60,335 nt of DNA from Halobacteriovoraceae bacterium (GCA_002712005.1 PASP01000001.1:1-60335); one strand, 5' to 3'. Positions 41,885-50,740 are shown, numbered from the stretch's first letter. Numbers and translations: made by a program. The notes: generated by a model from the letters alone, not told the origin.

Positions 41885-42104
41885 TTAATTTCTCTAACTC
41901 AGAATTTAAAGAATCATTAAAATTACGATGCTTAATGATCATCTTATAGATGAGAAAGAAGGGTATATAAGTTAATGCAATAAAGATAATGAGAATAGGG
42001 ACAAGGTTTCCTTGCTTACTATTTTCCATACTTCCTGCGCAACCTGGACAGGCCATGATTTCGCAGGAAAGAAGAATTAATGTAAGCAAGAATCCATATT
42101 TCAT
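41871..42104 (-). CDS. Small exported CxxC membrane protein
   Basis: The 77-residue protein has an N-terminal signal or first helix (1-17), a CPGCAGS motif just after it, a second membrane helix (about 33-54) and a charged C-terminal tail. The CPGC pair would face the periplasm and could bind copper or act as a thiol. It sits between oxidase subunit III and DUF420 with tight overlaps. A role in oxidase assembly is therefore plausible, but this is inference from position. Confidence 0.8.
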   Translation of the reverse strand: MKYGFLLTLILLSCEIMACPGCAGSMENSKQGNLVPILIIFIALTYIPFFLIYKMIIKHRNFNDSLNSELEKLNDAT

Positions 42105-42114
42105 ATCGGCTTAA

Positions 42115-42750
42115 TTAGAGTAGATATACGAAAGTGAAAACAAGAATCCAAACAAGGTCTACAAAGTGCCAGAAGAGTCCTGCAATTTCGAGTAGATTGT
42201 AGTCTCCTTTATCAAATCTACCATCAAGAGCAAGCTTGAACATATAGATGAGATAAAGTGTACCAGTTAGTACGTGTAGACCGTGAAATCCTGTAATACT
42301 AAAGAATGTGGAAGAAAAAAGATCAATTCCATGCTCGTAATTAGAGAAACTCATTCCTAGGTGATACAGGTGAGTATACTCATACATCTGCATAGCAAGG
42401 AATCCTAGACCACCAAGACAAGTTAAACCTAACCAAGTGAGAATAGCTTTTCTATTTTTTCTCTTACAAGCGTCAATGGCCATAACCATAGATACAGAAG
42501 AACAAATAAGCCAAAAGGTCATAAAACCTGAAAGTCCTACACCACCTAGAGCCTCAACCGGATTAGGCCAGGCATCAAAGTATTTAGCTCTTAATACGCC
42601 GTAACCAAGAAGGAGTCCGGCAAAAGAAAAAGCATCTGTTCCCAAGAAAAGCCACATAGCGATTTTTCCAGGAGACGCTTTTCCAAATTGTGCATCTTCA
42701 TTAAACTCTAACGGGCCATCATGGGCCACTGGGGCATGGTTAGAACTCAT
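42115..42750 (-). CDS. Second cytochrome c oxidase subunit III, in the bc-complex operon
   Basis: The 211-residue protein has five membrane helices and the heme-copper oxidase subunit III pattern: KIAMWLFLGTDAFSFAGLL, FYSTxF-like SSTFFSITGFHGLHVLTG, and LFWHFVDLVWILVFTFVYL (quoted as FWHFVDLVW). It is distinct from the subunit III at 3323 and carries the more canonical GFHGLHV and WHFVDLVW motifs. It has no subunit I beside it. It starts within an ATGA overlap with the 8-heme cytochrome gene, so the two are translationally coupled, suggesting a physical link between the bc complex and an oxidase. Confidence 0.93.
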   Translation of the reverse strand: MSSNHAPVAHDGPLEFNEDAQFGKASPGKIAMWLFLGTDAFSFAGLLLGYGVLRAKYFDAWPNPVEALGGVGLSGFMTFWLICSSVSMVMAIDACKRKNRKAILTWLGLTCLGGLGFLAMQMYEYTHLYHLGMSFSNYEHGIDLFSSTFFSITGFHGLHVLTGTLYLIYMFKLALDGRFDKGDYNLLEIAGLFWHFVDLVWILVFTFVYLL

Positions 42751-45593
42751 TGTTTACTCCAAAACTTAGTATCTTTAGTAGGTAGTTTTTCTGTACCAAA
42801 TTCGTACATTAGTTTTACCATGGCATCTAATTGTCTGTCAGTATCTCCATCAAGTACTTCAGAAGCAGGTTCACCATCCATCCAGAAACTTGGCATTAGA
42901 GTACCAGGTAAGATTTTATCTGGTCCAGCAAGCCATTTCTTGATCCAGCTAGGTCTTAGCCTTCTTCTTGCAAAGTAAAGATTTGGAGCTGAAGGCTCAG
43001 TTTCCGCGTCAAATCCTGCAGAGTGACAAGTAGCACAGGCTAACTCATCCCACATTTGTAGTGCAGCTTCTCTTTCACCAGGAGCCCAATTAACAACTTC
43101 AGAGCGATCCACTAATGTCTTAACTTTAGCCTTGTGCTGGAACATTGAAACGATTGAGTTTCTTTCTTGGTCCGTAAGGTTAAAAGAAGGCATTCTAACA
43201 GTTAACCAAGGTCTAATAGGATAGACATTATCTAAGAAGTAGTGGAACCAATCGAATTGTACACGATGTCCCTCACCTACTAGTCTTGGTGGACCTTCAT
43301 TAATATCATCTTCGTACATGGCAAGAATATCACCACGCTCACCATCAATTTGGTGACATCCAACACAGTTGTATTTGTTGATGACTTGCATACCTTGAGC
43401 AACAATTTTCTCGTTCGAATCAAGTCGCTTCACTCCAGCAAGAGGAACCTTTTCACTGGTATTACCTAAGACGGCAACTGTCATAGTGTAAGCTTCCCTG
43501 TCTGTTAACTCAAAGTTAGGCATTCGAGTGATATCCTTAAATGGCTTATCAATTCCAATATCCCATCTTCTTGGATTTTTAAGGTGGGCTGTAATCCAAC
43601 CATCTCTTGAGTGCTCAACATCATGCTGGATACCGAAACCAAACTGAGTTAGAGGCTTCGTCCCTTCTTCAGTTAAATCAGGTCCGATAGGACCACGTCC
43701 CTCAAATCCATCAATATTGTGACAAGAGTAACAGCCATATTTACCGACAGATCTATAACCAAGCTCTAGAGTTCTTTCTCTATCACTCATTTTAGCAAGT
43801 TTAGCTTTAGCTCCTGCTTGAGTATCAAAAGCAGAGAAGTAGGTTACAAGGATCTCATCTCTCAACTCTTTATCTAATGGAGCAAATTCAAACTTCTCAA
43901 ACTTCTCGTTTTTCAAACTTAGTAGGTAAGCTGCAATATCGCTCGCTTCTTTGTCTGTCAGACGGAAAGAAGGCATAATTGTATCTTCTTGATAGTGATC
44001 AGGCTTCTTCAACCAAGAGACAAGCCAGTCAGGATCAACTTTCGAACCTGTTCCATAAAGGAAAGGTCCTGCATAAGATCCCACTTTTTCAGACATCTCT
44101 TCTGCGCCCTGAACTCCGTGACATCCCATACATCCCACAGAAGTTACAAGCGACTTACCATTGTCGATATCTCCACCTTCGTACTTCTTAAATGGACGAT
44201 AAGGCTTTGATTTTTCCCAGATAAATTCTGCTATAGCGTTTACCTCGGCAACATTCTTCTTTGCATACTCAGGATGCTCTTTAGAGTTGTTATTAGATTG
44301 CTCAAAGAACCTAGGCATCATCGCATGGGGATTAAAAGATTTAGGATCCCAAACCCAGTTCTTAAAGAATTCCTTACTTACCTTAGAAGCAATTTTCTCA
44401 AGGCTAGGCCCTGGCTTACGCTTATTTTCAAATTCAGGGATTTTGTGACAACCGTAACAGCCATATTTTTCAATATTTTGGCGACCTTCATTAAGAACAG
44501 TTGCACCTGGAATAAATTCTACACCTTGGTGACACTTCACACAGCTTGCTTCTGTATGCTGAAGCTTAAGCATTGGCTGAGCCACACGGTGTGGAGGATG
44601 ATAATTATATTTTTCTACCCATTCTTTTCTTTGCTCTTCATTTTGAGGAGTGTGAGCAGTAGAACCAAGGTCATTAACTCTATGTCCTTCACCACCGTGA
44701 CAAGTTGTACAACCTGTTTCTTTCATTGGGTGAGGAGAATCACGTCCTACCATGAGGTCAAGATTTGGGTGAGTCTTATGAGGATTCGCTTGATCTTCAA
44801 ATCCTGGTTGATCGATAAAAGTGTGACAAGTCATACAACGATCAACTTTAGGAACTTGTTGAAAATAACGGTCATCAGTAATGGACTCAATAACGACTTG
44901 TTCAATTTTAAGAGTTGGATCAAGGTAGTCTACAAAAGGAGCATTTCTAATCGCAAAAATAGGGCCCATTTCTGTTTGCTTAAGAGCTTTTGCAACCAAG
45001 TCTCTTGTCCCAGTTAGCTTATTGATTTCTTTTTGAACTTCAATAACTTCAGAACGAAGATCATTTACTTTTCTCTTAAGATTCTTTTCTTTAGCTTGGT
45101 AACCCTTCATTCTATCTTTCGATTCAGCAAACCCTTTTTTGTAGTCTGTTAGCATCGAATAATACTTCTGAGCTTTCTCAGGTTCATGATGTAGCTGAGC
45201 TTGTTCATATTTAAAGTTTGTAGCAGAAACTTTTGAATTCAAGATACCACTTGTAATCGTCTCTTCTTTAAGAAACTTTTGAAGTTTGAAAATCTCTTTT
45301 TCAACTTTATTGATTTCAGCTCTCTTATCATTAAGACCTTTTTTTGCCTGAGCGAGTTCTTTTTTAAGAGATTCAAGTTTTTCTTTATTGATGTCTTCTT
45401 CTGCAATTTCAAACTTCTTCTTAAGCTGTTCTTGCTTAATTTTAATAGCTTCAATTTGCACAGCTTTCCATGGACGAATGTAATCATCTAAGAAAACCCA
45501 AACAACAATCATTAAAAATAGAATAGATAGGAAAGCAAAAACCTTATTAAGCTTATTGGTATCGTATGCCATTCCTGGTTCTAGTTTTTTCAT
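42747..45593 (-). CDS. Membrane-anchored eight-heme cytochrome c with coiled-coil stalk
   Basis: The 948-residue protein has one N-terminal membrane helix (about 18-37) and a long charged coiled coil (about 45-200). A periplasmic region follows with eight CxxCH heme sites at residues 253, 295, 351, 379, 488, 621, 743 and 853. Several sites are followed by a Met in MPSF or MPNF context, typical of class I cytochrome axial ligands. No CxxCH repeats in tandem as in nitrite reductases. Its place after Rieske and cytochrome b genes marks it as the cytochrome c subunit of the bc complex, carrying electrons toward the oxidase. The stalk and the heme number are unusual. Confidence 0.93.
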   Translation of the reverse strand: MKKLEPGMAYDTNKLNKVFAFLSILFLMIVVWVFLDDYIRPWKAVQIEAIKIKQEQLKKKFEIAEEDINKEKLESLKKELAQAKKGLNDKRAEINKVEKEIFKLQKFLKEETITSGILNSKVSATNFKYEQAQLHHEPEKAQKYYSMLTDYKKGFAESKDRMKGYQAKEKNLKRKVNDLRSEVIEVQKEINKLTGTRDLVAKALKQTEMGPIFAIRNAPFVDYLDPTLKIEQVVIESITDDRYFQQVPKVDRCMTCHTFIDQPGFEDQANPHKTHPNLDLMVGRDSPHPMKETGCTTCHGGEGHRVNDLGSTAHTPQNEEQRKEWVEKYNYHPPHRVAQPMLKLQHTEASCVKCHQGVEFIPGATVLNEGRQNIEKYGCYGCHKIPEFENKRKPGPSLEKIASKVSKEFFKNWVWDPKSFNPHAMMPRFFEQSNNNSKEHPEYAKKNVAEVNAIAEFIWEKSKPYRPFKKYEGGDIDNGKSLVTSVGCMGCHGVQGAEEMSEKVGSYAGPFLYGTGSKVDPDWLVSWLKKPDHYQEDTIMPSFRLTDKEASDIAAYLLSLKNEKFEKFEFAPLDKELRDEILVTYFSAFDTQAGAKAKLAKMSDRERTLELGYRSVGKYGCYSCHNIDGFEGRGPIGPDLTEEGTKPLTQFGFGIQHDVEHSRDGWITAHLKNPRRWDIGIDKPFKDITRMPNFELTDREAYTMTVAVLGNTSEKVPLAGVKRLDSNEKIVAQGMQVINKYNCVGCHQIDGERGDILAMYEDDINEGPPRLVGEGHRVQFDWFHYFLDNVYPIRPWLTVRMPSFNLTDQERNSIVSMFQHKAKVKTLVDRSEVVNWAPGEREAALQMWDELACATCHSAGFDAETEPSAPNLYFARRRLRPSWIKKWLAGPDKILPGTLMPSFWMDGEPASEVLDGDTDRQLDAMVKLMYEFGTEKLPTKDTKFWSKQ

Positions 45594-45627
45594 TCTTTTA
45601 TTCCTTAATTTCTTCTAGCTCAATTTC

Positions 45628-46704
45628 TTATAAGTTAAGTTCTAATTCTGGGAGAGCAACAATGTACTTCAGGGCAAATAGCCAACGAAGAACCATCTTA
45701 ATCGGTAAGCTCATCATTAAGAGAAATAGAACTACAAAAATATAGAATCTCATCTGTCCCACACCTTCGATCATCTTCTTTCCATAAGAACACATTCCCA
45801 TAAGTGGAGGAAGGACAAGCATATAAGCAAGTGAAAGAATTATTCCGAGAAATTCTCTTACAAACATATTTTCAGGCATAGGTGTATTTAGCCACTTAAT
45901 CCATAAAAATTCAGAGAGGTTAACGTTATACTCAGCTACAACTTTGTGAAAATCCCAGTACTCAAACGGCCCATAGAAAGTCCAGTTCGGTCCCCTTAAG
46001 AAAGTTCCCACCATAATAAGGTATAGCCATAGAACTAACCAACCAAAGAGAAATCCCCACATAGCAATCGGTCTTTCTGCGATTGTGTAGTATCCATTTC
46101 CTTTAGGGTTCGTATCGATATATGGAATTGCAATAAGACCTACAACAACCACACCAGGAAGGATAACCCCGGCCATCCAAGGGTCAAAGTATACAAGCAT
46201 TTCTTGTAGTCCAAGAAAGTACCAAGGAGCTTTTGCTGGGTTAGGTGCCCAAGTTGGGTTTGCAGGTTCTTCAAGAGGAGCCTTAAAGAGAATCGCCCAA
46301 ACAACGAGAAAACATGTCCCTGCGATAATCATAAAAAGTTCAGTGTAAACAAGGTTTGGCCAACACCATACTTTCTCACGGTTCTCAGGAAGACCTTCAA
46401 TTGGTCCTAGGCCTTGATCAAGTCTATTGTCGTTTAATGCTGCCTTGTAGAACGTAAACCACTGAAGGAATCCAACAAGCACAATAAGAATAATAATTGG
46501 AATATTATCAGGAAGAGTAATAATGGTGAAAAAGTTAGGATCAGCAGCAAACCAAATCGATACAGGTATAGTAAAGAGGAGTGACCATCCTAAAAACTTT
46601 TTCGTCCCTACAACTCTGTAATACTTCATCATAAAATAAAAAAGTATACAAACTATGGGGAATGAGCGGATGGGGTCCGCAACCCAGTTAATCAATTCTT
46701 TCAT
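45628..46704 (-). CDS. Cytochrome b C-terminal subunit (subunit IV-like, enlarged)
   Basis: The 358-residue protein has about eight membrane helices. The central part corresponds to subunit IV of b6f-type complexes: PNPAKAPWYFLGLQEML holds the quinol-site motif in its PWY form, as in menaquinol-oxidising complexes. The protein is about twice the length of plant or cyanobacterial subunit IV (about 160), with extra helices at both ends. It pairs with the separate cytochrome b N-terminal subunit encoded just upstream to form the quinol oxidation and reduction sites. The gene order Rieske, b, IV, cytochrome c is operon-like, with 34-60 base gaps. Confidence 0.93.
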   Translation of the reverse strand: MKELINWVADPIRSFPIVCILFYFMMKYYRVVGTKKFLGWSLLFTIPVSIWFAADPNFFTIITLPDNIPIIILIVLVGFLQWFTFYKAALNDNRLDQGLGPIEGLPENREKVWCWPNLVYTELFMIIAGTCFLVVWAILFKAPLEEPANPTWAPNPAKAPWYFLGLQEMLVYFDPWMAGVILPGVVVVGLIAIPYIDTNPKGNGYYTIAERPIAMWGFLFGWLVLWLYLIMVGTFLRGPNWTFYGPFEYWDFHKVVAEYNVNLSEFLWIKWLNTPMPENMFVREFLGIILSLAYMLVLPPLMGMCSYGKKMIEGVGQMRFYIFVVLFLLMMSLPIKMVLRWLFALKYIVALPELELNL

Positions 46705-46764
46705 GATTTAAAAACCTTATATTCCTTAATAGTCTTAATTCTTCCTAATCAAGCTCCATCTTTA

Positions 46765-47547
46765 TTAAAGAGGAGCTGAGATACCACCATCTTTTCTTAC
46801 TCTCCAAAAGTGAACTGCGATTAATGTTCCCACAACAAGTGGAATGAAAACACAGTGGAGAATGTAGAATCTAAGCAATGCTGGCTCACCAACAAAACGT
46901 CCCGCCAATAACTGGAAACGTACATCGTTCTTATCTGAAACCATTACGAAGTCACCAATTCTTGCAAGAGAAGCACCTGGACCCCCGTGACCAAGAAAAG
47001 GTGTTGCTTTCGCCATGTTAGCCCCAACGGTAATCGCCCAAATCGCAAGCTGATCCCAAGGAAGAAGGTAACCTGTAAACGAAAGAAGAAGGGTAAGTAC
47101 GAGAAGAATAACCCCGACACCCCAGTTGAACTCTCTAGGTGGTTTATAAGAACCCGTCATAAAAACTCGGAACATGTGTAACCATGTTGTAATAACCATG
47201 GCGTGGGCACCCCAACGGTGAATCTCTCGCATAATCCCCAAGGGCACGTGCTCTCTTAGAGCAACAATGTCATTGAATGCATATTCAGCAGTTGGACGGT
47301 AATAGAACATAAGAAGAACACCAGAAACCGTCAGTGCAAGAAAGATAAAAAATGTTAATCCACCCATACACCAAGTGTAACCTAGTTGAACCCCAGATTT
47401 TTTAAGTTTAATTGGGTGAAGGTGGAGAAAAACGTTACCAGCAACAACAGCAGCTCTGTTTCGTGCGTTGTCTGGTGGACCATGACGGAAAATAGATTTC
47501 CAAACCTGTGTCTCTCGTACTTTGTCAGCTAAACCTTTTGCGGCCAT
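46765..47547 (-). CDS. Cytochrome b N-terminal subunit (b6-like)
   Basis: The 260-residue protein has four core membrane helices with both heme b ligand pairs: His110 and His124 (spacing 14) and His231 and His246 (spacing 15). The b6-like EIHRWGAHAM and LHMFRVF blocks are present. Cys60 in WCMGGLT aligns with the cysteine of b6 (YCLGGIT) that covalently holds the extra heme c. This marks the complex as b6f/Bacillus-like rather than a mitochondrial bc1. It transfers electrons across the membrane in the Q cycle. It follows the Rieske gene by 30 bases. Confidence 0.95.
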   Translation of the reverse strand: MAAKGLADKVRETQVWKSIFRHGPPDNARNRAAVVAGNVFLHLHPIKLKKSGVQLGYTWCMGGLTFFIFLALTVSGVLLMFYYRPTAEYAFNDIVALREHVPLGIMREIHRWGAHAMVITTWLHMFRVFMTGSYKPPREFNWGVGVILLVLTLLLSFTGYLLPWDQLAIWAITVGANMAKATPFLGHGGPGASLARIGDFVMVSDKNDVRFQLLAGRFVGEPALLRFYILHCVFIPLVVGTLIAVHFWRVRKDGGISAPL

Positions 47548-47577
47548 TTCACTTTTCCTTAAAAAAATATTTAAAAA

Positions 47578-48078
47578 TTAAACTGTGATAAAAGAATTTG
47601 GATTATCCCATTGCCCTTTTTCCTGACGAAAAACTTTTGTCTTATCGACAATAATTTTTCCTTCAGCATTTAATCCAATTTTATATCTCTCAAGTGGACG
47701 AGGTGCAGGACCTTCGAAGTTAACTCCACTCATATAATAACCAGACCCATGGCAAGGACATTTGAACTTTAACTCGGCAGGTTGCCAGTTAGGAATACAA
47801 CCTAGGTGAGTACAAATATTAGAAAGAGCAAAAAGCTTCCCTTCTAATTTAACCATCCAAACTCCAAAACCTTTTTTGTATCTTTCATCAACACCTTCTT
47901 CATAGATATCAGGTGTCCCAGCTAAGAATTCCATTTGAGGTTCAAAGTTTACGTTGGGATACGAATAACGAAAGGCCAAACTGGCCAGACCTGCACATGC
48001 AGCTCCAAAAGCAATCCAAGCTACACTTAGGTAACTAAAAAATTCACGACGATTAAGACTCTGTCTTGCTTCACTCAT
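47578..48078 (-). CDS. Rieske iron-sulfur protein of the bc complex
   Basis: The 166-residue protein has a twin-arginine type N-terminus (LNRREFFSYL) and a membrane helix (about 16-36). The [2Fe-2S] site is complete: CTHLGC (Cys89, His91, Cys94) and CPCHGSGY (Cys107, Cys109, His110), with Cys94 and Cys109 as the disulfide pair. It takes electrons from quinol and passes them to the cytochrome c subunit. GGAG lies upstream of the start. A 143-base gap with a terminator-like hairpin separates it from the HEAT-repeat gene. Confidence 0.97.
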   Translation of the reverse strand: MSEARQSLNRREFFSYLSVAWIAFGAACAGLASLAFRYSYPNVNFEPQMEFLAGTPDIYEEGVDERYKKGFGVWMVKLEGKLFALSNICTHLGCIPNWQPAELKFKCPCHGSGYYMSGVNFEGPAPRPLERYKIGLNAEGKIIVDKTKVFRQEKGQWDNPNSFITV

Positions 48079-48136
48079 AGTATTTTTCTCCGACCGTTCT
48101 TTCCTTTTTCAGTAAAAAAACGAAAGTGGAAAAGTT

Positions 48137-48168
48137 AAAAAAAATTTCGATGTAATTAATCAACATCG
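48137..48168 (-). terminator. Terminator-like hairpin between the HEAT-protein and Rieske genes
   Basis: On the minus strand CGATGT pairs with ACATCG around a 9-nt loop, followed after three A residues by eight T residues. It could reduce transcription from the HEAT gene into the Rieske gene. The stem is only 6 bp, so termination would be partial. Confidence 0.5.
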
Positions 48169-48221
48169 TTATTAACATAAAATAGATGGAAAATCAGCAG
48201 TTTAATTATCATTTCAAAACA

Positions 48222-49085
48222 TTAGTTTTTCAATGATTTTAATAAATCCTTAGCGCTCTCCACGACTTTCAAACTTTTGTCTGAGTTTGCGACTTGTTGA
48301 ATTTCTTCTTCTAATATTTTCCACTCATTAATTTTTATAGAATTCAATAAACTAAGTTTTAACGCTACTACCTGATCTTCATTCAAACTTCCCTCACCCG
48401 CCTTGCCTGGGCTAAGCTCAAGAAGCTCTCGTAGAACAGGGATAGCCTGTTCATTCTTATAATTTACAAGACCAGAAGCCACAGTATAACGAAGGACAGC
48501 ATTTTCGTGAGTCAATAATTTTACGAGTTCTGGTTCCGCTTGAGGTACGCGGTGTGTCGCGAGCGCAAGTGATGCGGCCTGAGTCATTCCTATATCTTCT
48601 TTTTGTTTAAGAAGCTCTAAAATTTTTCCCCATTTAGAAAAAGATGTGCCCTGCGACATGTTTCCGACAGATACCACGGCATGAAATCTAACTTTTGTAT
48701 CAGAATCTTCAACAGCTTTTTCAAGTAGAGAAACACTATTCTCATTTTGGAGAGCTCCCGCTGCTACAACTGAAAATTGACGAGTTCTAGGATCTTGGGC
48801 CTTATTGTAAATTTCTTCCAAATTTTCGAGAAGCCAAGGAATGTCCTCCTCAGGAATTTGTGAACTTGAAATGAGTTTTGAAAGTTCAAAAGCGGCTACC
48901 CAACGATTACCAAAGGTTTTCGTGTGCATCTCTCTTACGAGATCTTTGTAAGAACGTTCAGCAGAAAGGAGCTTAGTAACACCGAAAACAACAATAGCTC
49001 CAACCAATACAATGGCAATGGGCACCACTATTCCATTAGCAATTGGATTTTCCAATAACTTCTTTTTACTTGTTTCGGTACTCAT
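48222..49085 (-). CDS. Membrane-anchored HEAT-repeat protein of the bc operon
   Basis: The 287-residue protein has a short cytoplasmic tail, one membrane helix (about 18-40) and a periplasmic domain made of HEAT-like helical repeats. Examples are TRQFSVVAAGALQNENSVSLLEKAV-style units (quoted as VVAAGAL), VRFHAVVSVGNM, QAASLALATHR and RYTVASGLVNY. Such repeats bind proteins and contain no cofactor site. As the first gene before the Rieske and cytochrome b genes, it may help assemble or organise the complex; this is inferred from position. AGAAGGG precedes the start. Confidence 0.85.
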   Translation of the reverse strand: MSTETSKKKLLENPIANGIVVPIAIVLVGAIVVFGVTKLLSAERSYKDLVREMHTKTFGNRWVAAFELSKLISSSQIPEEDIPWLLENLEEIYNKAQDPRTRQFSVVAAGALQNENSVSLLEKAVEDSDTKVRFHAVVSVGNMSQGTSFSKWGKILELLKQKEDIGMTQAASLALATHRVPQAEPELVKLLTHENAVLRYTVASGLVNYKNEQAIPVLRELLELSPGKAGEGSLNEDQVVALKLSLLNSIKINEWKILEEEIQQVANSDKSLKVVESAKDLLKSLKN

Positions 49086-49154
49086 AAAAACCCTTCTCTT
49101 AATATCGACTGATATAAAATGCGGAATATCTTCTTTTAAAAGAGAAATTCCTCA

Positions 49155-49181
49155 AGTATACCCTTAGCCCTAGGTGATCAA
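49155..49181 (-). promoter_or_regulatory. Probable promoter of the bc-complex operon
   Basis: On the minus strand TTGATC and TATACT are separated by 15 bases, about 70 bases before the HEAT-protein start codon. The -10 box is a 5/6 match. Confidence 0.45.
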
Positions 49182-49300
49182 TTTGCACTCTCACGTGCAT
49201 AAAGCTTGAGTCTTCTTGGTGCTAGGTATAGCAATGTTCTTGCATCGCTACTTAGTAGCAAAATGGCCAAGCTCTGACAATGAAAACAGGAATACAAAGT

Positions 49301-49846
49301 ATGGCTTATTTACTGAGATCTCTCATCGTTTTAATGGTGTTCGCGATTTGTCTCACTGCAAGTGTGGCAATGGGCTGGGTTACTCTCGCCTTTGGCCATA
49401 TTCAGCTCGCTTTAGTTAGTTTTCTCTATACTATTTTTGCTCAAGCTTTTGTGATGTTCTACTTTATTGGTGTTGCTCGCTTAATGAATAATATTTACCA
49501 AGTTCTTCATAGTGAAAACAATTTGCATGAACTCTTTGATAACCCGCCTGAAGATCTTTCTCCGTATAAAAAGAAAGTTGTAAAATTCGTTCAAGATTCA
49601 GACCGATGTAAACGTCAGACAATTCCTTGGACCATGCTTATGCTCGTACTAGGGTCTATTGCTTTTCTTCTCGGTGGAGCCCACGATACTGGTTTGGTAT
49701 CCAAAGTGGTACATTCTGGAGTTGTTTATGGATTTATGGCGGCTATGTTTATTGGATTTTTTAGACAGTGGTATTATTTGAAAGTAAGTCATGTGGCCCT
49801 CAGAAAAGTCAAAACACTATTTGAAATTCCTGACGGCCAAATGTAA
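49301..49846 (+). CDS. Four-helix membrane protein of unknown function
   Basis: The protein of about 181 residues has four predicted membrane helices in two pairs (about 5-28 and 33-56, then two in the second half), joined by a charged cytoplasmic loop rich in Lys and Asp. I recognise no family. It is divergent from the bc-complex operon and ends one base from the convergent outer-membrane protein gene. Two starts are possible: the ATG at 49301, with AGGA ten bases upstream, and an ATG at 49280 without a ribosome-binding site that would add seven residues. A TTGAGT...TATAGC pair at about 49208-49234 may be its promoter. Confidence 0.8.
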   Translation: MAYLLRSLIVLMVFAICLTASVAMGWVTLAFGHIQLALVSFLYTIFAQAFVMFYFIGVARLMNNIYQVLHSENNLHELFDNPPEDLSPYKKKVVKFVQDSDRCKRQTIPWTMLMLVLGSIAFLLGGAHDTGLVSKVVHSGVVYGFMAAMFIGFFRQWYYLKVSHVALRKVKTLFEIPDGQM

Positions 49847-50740
49847 TTAATAGTATACGGCCAAGCTCACAGTCATTCGACTTGGATTACCATAAACTGT
49901 TTCATCAAAGATGTAAGCGTACTCTGCTTCAATTCCCACGTTAACTGCTGAAGTTCTAAAGAACTTAAGACCACCGTTTATTGTGGCAGCCCATCCCTTA
50001 GCTTCATGCTCATCTGAGCAGCTAAAGCTGAAAATATCTTCTGTACATCCGTGAGCATCAGATGACCCGTACCCTACTCCTACACCGAGATATGGGCTCG
50101 TTTTAGTAAGGGTAAAGTAATAGTCCAGCCCCATTTGAAACATCGTAAAGTCTGCAGAACTGTCGCTTAAACTGGTTCCATCAAGAGTTAAATTAATTGA
50201 GAAATTAGGATCTAGGCCCCATTCGTGTCCAAGCTTCCAGAAGAAACCACTCTTACTTATATTGGATGAATTTAACCATCCAGGACCAAATCCAATAAAC
50301 CACTGGCGTGTCACCTCAAAGCGATTAATATTTCTCTTTACTTCAGCATCAGTAATATTATCCACTCTTGCCGTTTTCTCGAGGCTTTTTCCCTCTAAAA
50401 CTGATTCAACTAGTCTCTCTGTAACACGATCGATATCACTTAATTTTTTAGATTTCATTCGTGAAGACTTTGTGACTTTCCCATTTTCAATTTTTGAAAT
50501 CTTTAAGAAATAAGTTTCGGAAAGTTTAAGAAGTTTTGGTCTGAGAATAATCTGAGCCCCTTCCTTACTGTCCACAAGGTCATAGGAGCTATGATTCTGA
50601 ACCGACGATTTTATGAATTCATTTATGGCCTCTCTTTCGGAAGCCCCAATTTCTTTGCCTCCAACTTCTTCGACGTAAACTTGTGCAGCAAATGCATTTT
50701 GAACAAGTAGAGCGATTAAAAATAATAATTTCTTAAACAT
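49847..50740 (-). CDS. Outer-membrane beta-barrel protein with periplasmic N-terminal domain
   Basis: The 297-residue protein has a Sec signal peptide (1-18). A periplasmic domain (about 20-130) follows whose pattern (SYDLVDSKEGAQIILRPKL, then a strand-helix series) recalls CsgG/TolB-N type domains. A short linker leads into an eight-strand-like beta-barrel (about 145-297) with aromatic-flanked strands and a C-terminal YY. It is probably a small outer-membrane barrel; function unknown. Two cysteines lie in one extracellular loop. The stop is adjacent to the stop of the convergent membrane protein gene. The upstream gap holds the third palindromic element. Confidence 0.82.
   Translation of the reverse strand: MFKKLLFLIALLVQNAFAAQVYVEEVGGKEIGASEREAINEFIKSSVQNHSSYDLVDSKEGAQIILRPKLLKLSETYFLKISKIENGKVTKSSRMKSKKLSDIDRVTERLVESVLEGKSLEKTARVDNITDAEVKRNINRFEVTRQWFIGFGPGWLNSSNISKSGFFWKLGHEWGLDPNFSINLTLDGTSLSDSSADFTMFQMGLDYYFTLTKTSPYLGVGVGYGSSDAHGCTEDIFSFSCSDEHEAKGWAATINGGLKFFRTSAVNVGIEAEYAYIFDETVYGNPSRMTVSLAVYY

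Noticed and set aside
44274-45017. A 247-codon open frame on the plus strand opposite the 8-heme cytochrome gene
   Set aside because: It lies entirely antisense to a gene with eight heme motifs, has no family resemblance and an odd composition (Thr, Cys, Phe rich), as expected of the reverse strand of a Lys/Glu-rich coiled-coil gene.
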